From Platerodrilus igneus (Eukaryota; Arthropoda; Insecta; Coleoptera; Lycidae), in contig JARFIW010001469.1 of assembly GCA_036346225.1 (NCBI GenBank), positions 12,370,001 through 12,434,000 of the forward strand: 64,000 nt of DNA, read 5' to 3'. Both the position numbers and the translations under genes were made by a program. A model generated the notes under the pieces. It searched no databases. It worked only from the letters and a program-made list of their open reading frames with translations, and was not told where the DNA came from. Positions 9,422-23,100 of the stretch are shown here, one piece after another. Every line of letters starts with the position of its first letter. The stretch's first letter is position 1.

Positions 9422-12291
9422 GTGAAATAACATATTTTAAATGCTATGTCTATAACAATATTTTTCTAGGTACTGTGGAATATATCAGTTTCATACACCG
9501 GCATTGCTTTTACGTTGTCCTAACTTAATTAAAATGATAACAGTAAAAGATTTTGATGTTTTTCCTGAACACCGAAAAGTATTACCTCCTGAATCTGATC
9601 CGTTGTTTACAAATAGTATATTTACCATGAGAGGTAAATAAAACCTTGGTGTATATTTATGAAATAGTCTTATTGTTTAGGTGGACAAAGGTGGCATGAT
9701 CTTAGAGCGACATTAAGCCCTTCTTTTACGAGCAGTAAACTAAAGGGTATGTTTGGTTTGATGCAGCAATGTGCCGAACAGTGTATACAACATTTTCAAA
9801 AGCAAAATTCTCCTATAATTATAGAAATAAAAGATTTATTTAGTAGATATACAAGTGATGTAATAGGAACTACAGCATTTGGAGTAACATGTGATTCTTT
9901 TAAAAATCCTGAAAATGAATTTTATCGGATAGGAAAAGATGCTACCGATTTAACAGCTATGAAAGCTATTAAGTTGTTTCTTAATACACTAAGTAGCACG
10001 TTAGTAAAGGTAAGTTTACAATTGCAGTGAGTGATTACATGCCATTAATGTTGTTGTAGGTACTAAAACCTCGTATACTATCAAGTCATGTAGACACATT
10101 TTTTCGAACACTTATCAGTGACAGCATAGACCTACGAGAACGACAAAAACTTGTCCGACCTGATATGCTCCATCTTTTAATGGAAGCTAGAAAGGCAAAA
10201 CCTGCAGTGGAGTTAACAAAAGAGGATATTACGGCTCAAGCGTTTATTTTCTTCTTAGCTGGATTTGATACCTCATCATCGGCCATGAGTTTCACAGCTT
10301 ATGAATTAGCTATAAATCCTGATATTCAAAAGAGGCTGCAAGAAGAAATTGACAACGTGTCGGAACTCTCATATGATTCGCTTTTGGAAATGAAATATAT
10401 GGATATGGTTATTTCGGGTACGTATGTAATTTTGATAGCAGTTAAATAAGTACAGTACTTCTTGCTTGTTCTAAATTTGTCTCAGTTTTTCCCTCGTTAA
10501 GGTTGTAGATTTGACAAAATCAGCTCATTTGGTTTTGTTGTATCGTGTGCATTGCAAGCCGTATAACCAGGTAATATTCATATTCTAATATTTGATTCTC
10601 TTCACTCGGATCATACGTTCGGCGCAATTACGTTAACGAGTGGCGGAGAGAAGGTAGAAAAGTGGGGTTTCAGTGAGCGTTAAGGCCGAACACAACATCA
10701 GTAGATAGGGGAACTGTTGACACGTAAAACGAGAATGCACATCTCACTAGATAACAGTGCATACAAAAATTTTAAAGGAAGGAACAAGGAGAAAGGCTCG
10801 ATAACTACATTAAATATATGTTTATATAACGCAAAGAACTTTTGACGCTAACGTAAAAGGTAAATTTGTTAGGTATGTATTTTGTCAAAACGTTTTTGGC
10901 GTGATCTGCATATTTTTCGGCTTTGTAAGTGTAGTTATACTGTTTTAAAAAGTACAACGTAATTTGCACAATTATTTTTAGTTGACAAAAGTATTGATCA
11001 ACAAGTAGGTTGAGCTAGATTTGGAACAATGTTCATAATAATAAGATTAAGACAACTATCTTTGTTTAACCTTTTTTATGTATCAGCATTTCAATGAGAT
11101 GATGGCTTTTTATTATATCATGTATGTAGGCGATATGAATAAATATTGTGAAAATCAAAAATTTATTACAGCTTACAGTTTCAATCAAATTCTGTATTCG
11201 TCTGTTCAGGACAAATGATACATCTAGCTAATGTATTTGTTTTATTACTTTTGATCCATATTAGTTTTACAATTAAAAAATTAAATTTCTTAGGTTTTGG
11301 TTGACTGTTACGCAATTTTGTACTTGATTTGGTAGAGGTTAATCAGCAGCATCAATATGTAACACTGCTTAAATTTACAATGTCTTTTGATCAAAAGATA
11401 TTGTGCATTTCAGCATCTTTCATAGACAGTGCTGAGAATATTATACTATTTTAAAAATTAGTAACGGTTTTTTACAGTATAAAGTAATTGCATTCTATAA
11501 TATTAAAAGAAAAAGGTCAAAAAACGGATCTACATGCATTTCAATTTAAATAATTTTATATATTCCTTCAACCTCGCAATTTTTAAATAGCTTTAGATTT
11601 TCCGCGTCGGTTGAAATGATGACGCACATCTCACTAGATAGCGTTTTCGTGCCAACAAAGCTTAGCCAGTAGTAGCTTATCTATTATACTATTTAACCTA
11701 TGATCAGTAGCAGCGCATTAGCGGTACGTGAGGGATGTGTGATTGTTGCATGTGAGAGTAGAAATTGTCTAGATTTTGTTACGGGCCAATTCGGCACTAC
11801 AACACCACGGAATCTCCAGCAAACTAGCTCCAGCCGCCGAGGGGTGGGTATAGCAAAAGTCGTAGGTTGGGGTTGCCAATTGCCCTAGGGTGTAAATTAT
11901 AATGGGACGAAAATTCGGTATTGTATCAAAATCGGATGGGCACCACCAGTAACATCAGACGCTAGATGAAAAGAAAGGATTTCGTCACTAGTCGAAACCT
12001 CTCCACAAGCTCTATACTCAAAATGCAAAGCAGACTGATCCATCTTAACACTTTAAATTTACAAATAACGCACGTCAAAAATGTTCAACTTAACTCTATT
12101 CACAACTCTTTAGCTGAAAGAAATACATATGTTCATTAACGGAAATATGAAATTAGACAAGGCATACTTTAGTACGCCACCAATCAATCAGCAATATAAT
12201 TCGAAATAATAAGCAGGAAAAATACTTATTCTACTTTGAATAATAATGTCTGCGTACTGGCCAGTGTCAATGTAATTTCATAAACGTAAAA

Positions 12292-12339
<48 letters not shown>

Positions 12340-15300
12340 TTTTGGATGTGTTCTTGACCTTCTTAAATAGATAATATGGGTATAATAATCTTGGAATTAG
12401 GTCATTACTAAATCTTGGTATATTGGAAAAGTTTCACATATAAGCAATAACAAATGTAGTGGTAATCCTTTATTTGACGCGTTTCGGTAACACCATCATC
12501 ATTTTGTTATCGACCTTACTTAAGGTCGGTTTGACGCAGCTCTAACTTCTTTTCTATTCTGTGCTAATCTAAAAAGCTCTACATACCCTCCACAACCTAA
12601 ATTTCTAATAATTTGACTAATATAGTTTGGTCTAGGTCTTCCTATATCCTTCTATCTTTTTCCTATCCAGCTGGCTCTACATAGATATTAGCAACCTGAT
12701 GGTTGTTAAAGAACTCTAACATGTTTACATGATTATCATTTATAAGGAAATGAAATATAACCAGGTTATCCGCTTCAAAAAGGAAAAGTGTTAAATTATA
12801 TGTTATGGTAAGACTTAAGCAACGAATCGCTGCCAACATGCGAGACCGCTACCTAATTGTGAGTTATGTCATGGTGACGTTTATTAAATTATGTTATGGT
12901 AAGGCTTGAGCAACGAAACGCTACCAACATGCAAGACCGCTAACCAATTGTGAGTCATGTCCTGGTGACATTTAGTTAACTGATTTTTATTTTTTTTTGT
13001 TTTGTTTTCGAACTTACTTAAAGTCGGTTTGACGCAGCTCTAACTTCTTTTCTATTCTGTGCTAATCTAAAAAGCTCTACATACCCTCCACAACCTAAAT
13101 TTCTAATAATTTGACTAATATAGTTTGGTCTAGGTCTTCCTATATCCTTCTATCTTTTTCCTATCCAGCTGGCTCTACATAGATATTAGCAACCTGATGG
13201 TTGTTAAAGAACTCTAACATGTTTACATGATTATCATTTATAAGGAAATGAAATATAACCAGGTTATCCGCTTCAAAAAGGAAAAGTGTTAAATTATATG
13301 TTATGGTAAGACTTAAGCAACGAATCGCTGCCAACATGCGAGACCGCTACCTAATTGTGAGTTATGTCATGGTGACGTTTATTAAATTATGTTATGGTAA
13401 GGCTTGAGCAACGAAACGCTACCAACATGCAAGACCGCTAACCAATTGTGAGTCATGTCCTGGTGACATTTAGTTAACTGATTTTTATTATTTTTTTGTT
13501 TTGTTTTCGAACTTACTTAAAGTCGGTTTGACGCAGCTCTAAATTCTTTTCTATTCTGAGCTAGTCTAAAAAGGTCTACATACCCTTCACAACCTATATC
13601 TCTAATAATTTGACTAATATAGCTTTGTCTAGGCCTCCCTACTCTATTTTTATTTGGTAGTCTATAATCTTAGACTTTACTAAATAGTCCCTCATGTCTT
13701 AACTGCTGCCCTATCATTCTATCTCTCCTGACCTTCAATTGTTTCCACATACAGGGATCCTCAGCTATCCTTCTATAAACTTCCTCGTTTGTTACTCTAT
13801 CTGTCCAACTAATCTTTAACATTCTCGTATAACACCAAGTTTCAAAAGCTTCTATCTTTTTCTTATCTACTTCTTTAATTGTTCAAGTCTCACTACCGTT
13901 TGTAGAACGCTCCATACGTACCACTTTAAGAAACTTTTTCTATTATCTAAACTAATACTATTAGCTATTAGTAAGTTTTTCTTTTTTAAAAACATTTTTC
14001 TAGCTTGAGCTATTCTAGCTACTATATCCCTTCTGCTACGTCTATCTTTTGTAATTATACTACCTAAATAGCAAAATCCATCCACCTCCTCTAACTCGGT
14101 ATTACCTATTTTTAATTTTGGTTTAGAACTAGGTTGTAACTCACTTGTCATTATCTTTGTGTTTACTGAGTTAATTCTCATTCTATAGTTACTCCGTAGT
14201 ATCTCATCTAAAATATTTAAAAACTCTCCTAACTCTTTTCTAGACTCTGCTATAATGGCTATATCATCTGCAAAACGTAACATGTCTATTTTCTGTCCCT
14301 GTACACTAATACCTATCTCTTTTCTCTCTCTAGCTAAGTTTAAAGCATTCTCAATATAAACATTAAAATCAAGGAGACAGTATACAACCCTGTCTAACAC
14401 CATTTCTAATCTTAGCTTCCTTTTCTATTTCATCAAATCTAATTACTACGCTTTGGTTTTATATAGACTGTAAATAATTTTCTATCCCTATGAGGATTCC
14501 TATTTTTGCAAAACCCTGAACATAACAATCCAATTAACCCTATCAAATGCTTTTTCTAAATCTACAAACGCGAAATGAGTCTTTATTTTTTTGTAACCTT
14601 TTGTCGATAATTACCCTAATCATTAGTATCGGTTCTCTAGTCCCTCTGTCTTTACGAAAACCATATTGGTCTTCGCCTAAATAATTCTCAGTCAAAGCTT
14701 CTACTCTATTTTTAATTATTATTGTTAGTATTTTGGAAGCATGAGAAGTTAAACTAACCGTTCTAAAATTCTCACACCTATCAGCTCCTGACTTTTTTGG
14801 GATTGGGATAATAATATTTTTTTCGAAATCTATTGGAACCTCACCTGTGTCATATATTACATTTACTAGTTCATATAATCTGTCTAAAGTTTTCTGACTT
14901 GCATATTTTATTAATTCTGCGGGAATATCGTCTATCCCTGGCGCTTTATTTATTTTAAGATTCCGAAGAGCTCTATCAAATTCCTCTCTTAATATTGAGA
15001 ACCCTATTTCTACATCCTCTTCTTGGTCGTTTTCTAACTCATCCATATCGTCTCCCTTATATAAATCTTCTAAATATCTTTTCCATCTATCTGCTACCTC
15101 AACTTTATTTATTAGAAGCTCATTATTCTCGTCTCTAATACCGTTATATTTTTTCCTATTTTCCCCAAAAAACTTTTTAACTGCCCTGTAAGCCCTGTCT
15201 GTCTTACCTACTCTCAAATCATCTTGTATTCCCTTACAATTCTCCTCCATCCATTTATTTCTAGCTTTTCTACACTCATGCACTATCTTATTTCTAACTG

Positions 15301-18300
15301 CATTATATTTTTGCTTACTTTCACTATCCACTTCTGTGAAAGGTTTAAGCTTTCTTCTATTCTCTATTAAATCTAATATCTCCTTTTGTTACCCACGGTT
15401 TTCTCGCTTCTACTTTTTTCTTACCTATAGTCTGTGTTGCTGTATCATGTACAGTCAGTTTTATTTCTTTTCATCTATTTTCTACCTTCCCTCCTACATC
15501 TATCTCTTTGCTCTTATTATCTAATACTTGTTTATATTCCTCTTTTACCCTACTATCATTAAGCTTACCTAGATCCCATCCCTCTTTTTTAACCTTTCTC
15601 GGTAACACCATAATCAATAAATTTATTTATAATTACTAAAACAATATGTTAACAATTATTAGATTTTTATATATATACATACCTTTGTGCAATTTTAATT
15701 ATAGTATAGTATAAGTCAAAACAAACAAATAATTCTACAAACTAACATTTTAACTTGTATCACAGTTTCGCTTCAATAAATAATATGAATAACAATAATA
15801 TAATTGGTTGTATAATCTAATATTTAATCACTCTGCAACATGGTGTATTCAAATATGTGGGGATTTTTAATAGTCTAAATAATGGTAGAATATTTTTGTT
15901 AATATTCAGAAGATTCATCTTTTACAAATTAAATTGTGGTAAATTTTCATAGATCCATCTTGGTCAGTTTTTGAGTTTATGGTATTTGGATATTTATATA
16001 TTTGTAAAGTTTCCATTACGTTTCTCTTGTTGTCATTGTTTTCAGTGTCTAAAATATCTACATTATTGAAATCAAATTGGTGTAAGTTGTCAATTGCATG
16101 AGAAGCAAGAGCAGTACTTTTTTTATTATTAGTTTTTATGCTATATTTGTGCTCATAAATTCGTTTACGAAGGTATTGTTTAGTATTACCTATGTATACC
16201 CCAGGACATCCTGTGCAGTTAATTTTATAAATTGTGTGTGTGTCTTATTGTTATGTTCGATGGGTGGAAATAGTTTGATAAAAAAATTTTTAAATGAGTA
16301 GTTGGGTTTATGAATTATTTGTATGTTATATTTTTGAAGACAGTTTTTAATTTTTTCAGAAAGTCCTGGGGTATATATAATTCCAATTCTGATATCTTCT
16401 AGCTGTTTTTTATTTTTATTTTGATTATTGTAGATTTTATGTATTTTTGATTTTATTATTGGTTTATATGCGGAAATGGGATAGCAATTATCTTTGAGTA
16501 TAGTCTTAATGGTGTTTAAATTGTTGTATCTAAATTTAGGGTGTGCTAATTTTATACCTTTTTCAATTAGGTTATTAACTACGTTAGTTTTATATTGTTT
16601 TGGTACGCAGGAATTGAAGTTTAGATATCTACCGCTCCATGTGTTTTTTCGGTACCAATTTGTTGTAATTAATCCTTCATCATTATAGTTTATGAGGACA
16701 TCTAGAAATGGAATCGTTCTGTTAACTGCTAGTTCAACGGTGAATTGTAAACGTTGATGGAATCCGTTAAATGCTTTTAAGGTTTTGTTGATTTTATCAA
16801 AAGGTAGGCAAATAATACAATCACCAACGTATCTTTTATAAAATGTTGGTATGTATTGTAGTTGATTTATGGCATAACTTTCAAGTTCTTCCATTACTAG
16901 GTTGGCAATAGTGGATGAAATTGGGGATCCCATGGCGGTTCCGAAAATTTGGGTGTAGATTTTGTTATTGAATTTAAAATAAGACTCGTTAATGCATATT
17001 TTTATGGCTTCTGTAAATTCTTCCATTGGAAGTGTTGTTAGTGGGCCTAGTTTATTCCATTTCTTTTTTATTATATCAATAGCTAGATTAGTGGGGATGT
17101 TTGTAAATAGCGATTGCACATCAAGAGAGATTATTATGTGATTTGGTGGTACAGTTTGTTTTATAATAAACTTTTGGAATTCCCAGCTATCTGTTATGTG
17201 GTAATCTGTTTGTCCGACAATTTTTTTAATAATTTCAATAAGAAATTTAGCGAGTTTGTAAGTGGGTGCATTTCTTGTGTTAACTATTGGTCGAAGTGGA
17301 ACGTTGACTTTATGGATTTTTGGTAGCCCGTATATGTAGGGAGCATGACCATTATGACAAATCAAATTGTTTTTTATGTAAGTAGTTATATAGTTCTTTT
17401 TTTGCCATTGATTTATTAATGTGTTAATTTTGATTTGAATTTGTAGCGTGGGGTCAATTGTTTTTATGGTGTAAGTGGTATTATCATTTATAATTTCGTT
17501 CATTTTGTATATGTAATCCTCTTTTAGCATTAATACTGTAGTGTTATATTTATCAGCTCGTAATATATAAATATCATTATTATCAAGTAAGAATTTTTTA
17601 GTTTCCTTTATTGCTTTATTCCTTTTTTTCCGATCAATACACAATTTATAACAATATTTTTCGAAAAATTAAAGAAAAACAGATAAATAAAATTAAATAG
17701 CTAATAAACAAAACACAGCAACAAAATAATTTAACCCATAACCACAAAACAAACAACAAATGGATTATAAATTTGACAAAAAGATCTATTCCAACCGAAG
17801 TTATGAACTGTCTTAGTTTAGGAAATAAATTTTCTGCAAACAAATTAAGAAATACCAACTATGAAAGAATTATTACTAATATTGAATGTGGAATAAAAGA
17901 AAAACCCGCTAATGAAGGAACAGAAATTCGTAACAAAATTTGTAACATTCTTACCAACCACAAAACCACTAAAATCAATTTAAATAAAAACTATAATAAT
18001 CGAAATAATTATTTAGCAATAAAGGAAACTAAAAAATTCTTACTTGATAATAATGATATTTATATATTAAAAGCTGATAAATGTGACACTACAGTATTAA
18101 TGCTAAAAGAGGATTACATATACAAAATGAACGAAATTATAAATGATAATACCACTTACACCATAAAAACAATTGACCCCACGCTACAAATTCAAACCAA
18201 AATTAACACATTAATAAATCAATGGCAAAAAAAGAACTATATAACTACTTACATAAAAAACAATTTGATTTGTCATAATGGTCATGCTCCCAACATATAC

Positions 18301-20137
18301 GGGCTACCAAAAATCCATAAAGTCAACGTTCCACTTCGATCAATAGTTAACACAAGAAATGCACCCACTTACAAACTCGCTAAATTTCTTATTGAAATTA
18401 TTAAAAAAATTGTCGGACAAACAGATTACCACATAACAGATAGCTGGGAATTCCAAAAGTTTATTATAAAACAAACTGTACCACCAAATCACATAATAAT
18501 CTCTCTTGATGTGCAATCGCTATTTACAAACATCCCCACTAATCTAGCTATTGATATAATAAAAAAGAAATGGAATAAACTAGGCCCACTAACAACACTT
18601 CCAATGGAAGAATTTACAGAAGCCATAAAAATATGCATTAACGAGTCTTATTTTAAATTCAATAACAAAATCTACACCCAAATTTTCGGAACCGCCATGG
18701 GATCCCCAATTTCATCCACTATTGCCAACCTAGTAATGGAAGAACTTGAAAATTATGCCATAAATCAACTACAATACATACCAACATTTTATAAAAGATA
18801 CGTTGGTGATTGTATTATTTGCCTACCTTTTGATAAAATCAACGAAACCTTAAAAACATTTAACGGATTCCATCAACGTTTACAATTCACCGTTGAACTA
18901 GCAGTTAACAGAACGATTCCATTTCTAGATGTCCTCATAAACTATAATGATGAAGGATTAATTACAACAAATTGGTACCGAAAAAACACATGGAGCGGTA
19001 GATATCTAAACTTAAATTCCTGCGTACCAAAACAATATAAAACTAACGTAGTTAATAACCTAATTGAAAAAGGTATAAAATTAGCACACCCTAAATTTAG
19101 ATACAACAATTTAAACACCATTAAGACTATACTCAAAGATAATTGCTATCCCATTTCCGCATATAAACCAATAATAAAATCAAAAATACATAAAATCTAC
19201 AATAATCAAAATAAAAATAAAAAACAGCTAGAAGAAACCAGAATTGGAATTATATATATACCCCAGGACTCTCTGAAAAAATTAAAAACTGTCTTCAAAA
19301 ATATAACAAACAAATAATTCATAAACCGAACTATTCATTTAAAAATTTTTTCACCAAACTATTTCCACCCATCGAACATAACAATAAGACACACACAATT
19401 TATAAAATTAACTGCACAGGATGTCCTGGGGTATACATAGGTAATACTAAACAATACCTTCGTAAACGAATTTATGAGCACAAATATAGCATAAAAACTA
19501 ATAATAAAAAAAGTACTGCTCTTGCTTCTCATGCAATTGACAACTTACACCAATTTGATTTCAATAATGTAGATATTTTAGACACTGAAAACAATGACAA
19601 CAAGAGAAACGTAATGGAAACTTTACATATATATAAATATCCGAATACCATAAACTCAAAAACTGACCAAGATGGATCTATGAAAATTTACCACAATTTA
19701 ATTTGTAAAAGATGAATCTTCTGAATATTAACAAAAATATTCTACCATTATTTAGACTATTAAAAATCCCCACATATTTGAATACACCATGTTGCAGAGT
19801 GATTAAATATTAGATTATACAACCAATTATATTATTGTTATTCATATTATTTATTGAAGCGAAACTGTGATACAAGTTAAAATGTTAGTTTGTAGAATTA
19901 TTTGTTTGTTTTGACTTATACTATACTATAATTAAAATTGCACAAAGGTATGTATATATATAAAAATCTAATAATTGTTAACATATTGTTTTAGTATTTA
20001 TAAATAAATTTATTAATTATGGTGTTACCGAAACGCGTCAAATAAAAGATTACCACTACATTTGTTATTGCTTATATGTGAAACTTTTCCAATATACCAA
20101 GATTTAGTAATGACCTAATTCCAAGATTATTATACCC

Positions 20138-20189
<52 letters not shown>

Positions 20190-23100
20190 AGGGGTAGGGT
20201 TGAGTGCACATGGGACTCACGCCGGTCCTGATTCGCTAATCTGGAGGCAAAAATACATGAACTATAACGCAAAACTTTAATACCCCGCGTGATACACCTT
20301 GTGCATACAGCACCTACTTTAATAGTTTGAAGAGCAACTGTAAATTTTATCTAAACAAAGTCAGGGGCTACAAATGTCTTGATACAATTTTTAATCAGAA
20401 CAACCTGTCTTAAATGTAATAGTAATTTGGAAAATTATTGCTACGTTAATATTTAAAGATGACAGTGTAGTTCATGCAGCTGGTTGCGGCACAAGTTGAA
20501 TGAATGTAAAACAGAACGCACTGATTTAATTTTTATAACACTGATGCAGGTGCGAGAAATATCTTATGTTTCTGGGGTGCACGTGTACTTTTAATAGTAA
20601 CGTACGGAACTGGTTTTGTCGCTCAGTAAATTCTAATATAATAACTTCGCTTACCTTACGAGATGGATCAGGCTACTAAATAATGTAAAGGGGTGTCAGA
20701 CTTTACCAACTTCAAACCTAGTTCAAGCTGTGTGATAACTATGCTTTCTATATTCTCAAATAAATTGGATTATTATGGCTCACGGCACACGTAATCGGGG
20801 TCTTTTCTAACCATTCAAACTACTATATCCCAAATATGATTGGCATATATTTCTTCAAAAACAGACAAACGACATTGAATGATTGTGACCTACAACAGAT
20901 TAGATAATCACACCCGGACGTTATTACAACAAACATTCGAAAGTTCGGCACTTTGCACTATCAGTTTACTTTTCACGAAATACTTAATTATTTACTATAA
21001 TCATGTAAAACTTGCTAATCCGCTATAAAAGCGTCAAAACTCAGAAAACGAAAATGTACGACCCTCTTGGCCAGAGACTACATTACGAATCGCTTACGTG
21101 CTTTCTGGTACCTGTAGCGACCTAACAAAATTAGAGAAGGGGTGCGCGTCGCACTCTTTCTATTACGATCTAAATATCTACTAGCTAATATTAAATACCA
21201 AATAAATACAGGGACTGATTTAGATAATTTTATACATACTAAACTACTTAATTACGCTAAAACCAAACGGAACGTTACAATTTGTGATGTAGTTTACATA
21301 TAACTATAAACGGTTGGTAATTCAAAGTTTATGAGCAATTAAAAACCTCCATTTGCGACAATTCTATACGTATTGAAACGTTTTCACGCTGTAAAAAGTT
21401 TGATCCTGTTGCTAAAAGATATTGGAGGAGAGTCGGTTGGTCTCGGGCGATCCTCAATAATTTACAAGGTTGTTGGGGATTGGCCGTGACAGACACGTCT
21501 TTTTGCTAAAATCTTTAAAAACTGTGTTGTGGAAAGATATGGGAATCTACCACAATATTTTCAGGTATGCGTGGTCTAAAACACGAACTGTGTATGATGT
21601 AGAGCTCACAAGTAAAATTCTTGTCCGGAGGTAAAATACCCCCTTATTCGGATCTCCGGGAGGGGGTACTTGGGGCTCATCATTGTAAGAATCTAAAACA
21701 TAGGTTCGATTTAGTGATAGGGACTTGGAATGTAAGGTCATTACTTAGAGTAAATAAGTTAACGAATTTATTAGTCGAAATGAGAAAAGAAAAGCTGGAC
21801 ATTTTAGGTATTAGTGAAGTGAGATGGCCAGATAGTAATGACTTTTGGAAAGATAATTATATAGTAATTATATCTTTTTCAACTAATAGACAGGCAGGTG
21901 TAGGGATAGTGTTAGGTAAAAGATTAAGACGTAAAGTGAAAGAGTACTTACAATTTAGTGATAGAATGATTATGGTTAGATTGAGTACGAAACCCACAGA
22001 CACCGTTTTTGTACAGGTTTACATGCCAACAACTCAGTACGAGGATGAGGAAGTAGAAAAAGTATACAAGGATATAAATAGTATAGTGAGAAAGGTAAAG
22101 GGAAATGCGAATTTAATAGTTATGGGTGATTTTATTGCGTCAGTGGGAGAAGATAGTGAAGGAAAAATGGTAGGAAAATTTGGGCATGGTAGACGAAATG
22201 ATAGAGGAGAAAGATTAGCCGAGTTTTGCCAGGAACATAGATTAGTAACTGTAAACACCCTATTTGAACAACATCTTAGAAGAAAATATACCTGGAAAGC
22301 GCCAGGTGATAGGGCTAGATATCAAATAGTTTATATTTTAGTTAAACAAAGATTTAGAAACCAAATTAAAAATTGTCGTAGTTATCCAGGGGCTAACATA
22401 GATAACGATCATAACTTAGTTAAAATGAAGTGTAATCTAAAATTAAAAAAATTGAGAAAGGCTAAAAGAGAGGGATGGGTTCTAGGTAAGCTTAATGATA
22501 GTGAGGTAAAAGAGGAATATAAACAAGTATTAGATAATAAGATCAAAGAGATAGCTATAGGAGGGAACGTAGAAAATAGATGGAAAAAAATAAAAAAGGC
22601 TGTACATGATACAGCAACACAGATTATAGGTAAGAAGAAAGTAGAAGCGAGAAAACCCTGGGTAACAAAGGAGATATTAGATGTAATAGAAAGTAGAAGA
22701 AAGCTTAAACCTTTCAAAGAATTGGATAGTGAAAGTAAGCAAAAATATAATAGAGTTAGAAATAAGATAGTACATGAATCTAGAAAAGCTAGAAATAAAT
22801 GGATGGAGGAGAATTGTTAGGGAATACAAGATGATTTGAGAGTAGGTAAAACAGACAGGACTTACAGGGCAGTTAAAAAGTTTTTCGGAGAAGATAGGAA
22901 AGAATATAATGGTATTAAAGATGAGAATAATGAGCTTCTAATAAATAAAGTTGAGGTAGCAGATAGATGGAAAAGATATTTAGAATATTTATATAAGGGA
23001 GACGATATGGATAAGTTAGAGAACGACCAAGAAGAGGATGTAGAAATAATGTTTTCAATATTAAGAGAGGAATTTGATAGAGCTGTTAGGGATCTTAAAC

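Larger units (their letters stand above)
12497..15599 (-). mobile_element. RTE-like LINE copy A2 with 12-bp target-site duplication
   Basis: 3,103-bp minus-strand insertion in Penelope-like copy 1. CGGTAACACCAT is present on both sides (12485-12496 and 15600-15611) and only once in the uninterrupted Penelope copy 2, proving the insertion. The 3' end carries the CGACCTTACTTAAGGTCG palindrome and CATCAT (ATG repeats on the sense strand), typical of RTE tails. The 5' end is truncated in the linker after the endonuclease. Confidence 0.9.
12372..17612 (-). mobile_element. Penelope-like element, copy 1 (left arm), interrupted
   Basis: Minus-strand Penelope-like retroelement. Its 3' part (12372-12496) is separated from the rest (15600-17612) by the insertion of RTE-like LINE A2. 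Sequence matches copy 2 (18015-20150) in reverse complement over the entire length, including the 3' UTR phrase GACGCGTTTCGGTAACACCAT. Homology on the 5' side stops near 17612, so this copy lacks the first part of the ORF. Confidence 0.9.
17613..20150 (+). mobile_element. Penelope-like element, copy 2 (right arm)
   Basis: Plus-strand copy, more complete at its 5' side than copy 1. It runs from the linker through RT and GIY-YIG to a 3' UTR containing GGTGTTACCGAAACGCGTC and ends at CCATATTA where the (TA)n tract begins. It contains the uninterrupted version of the site where LINE A2 entered copy 1. Confidence 0.9.

Noticed and set aside
9222..10449. P450 as a truncated pseudogene ending at exon 4
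   Set aside because: Exons 5 and 6 with matching phase and all remaining motifs are present at 40710-41211, so the gene is complete but has a giant intron.
10738..11645. Direct repeat GCACATCTCACTAGATA as ends of a mobile element
   Set aside because: The match is short, in direct rather than inverted orientation, and no coding or structural content lies between.
16494..19136. Frames antisense to the two Penelope RTs
   Set aside because: Identical antisense shadows of the RT coding region in both arms.
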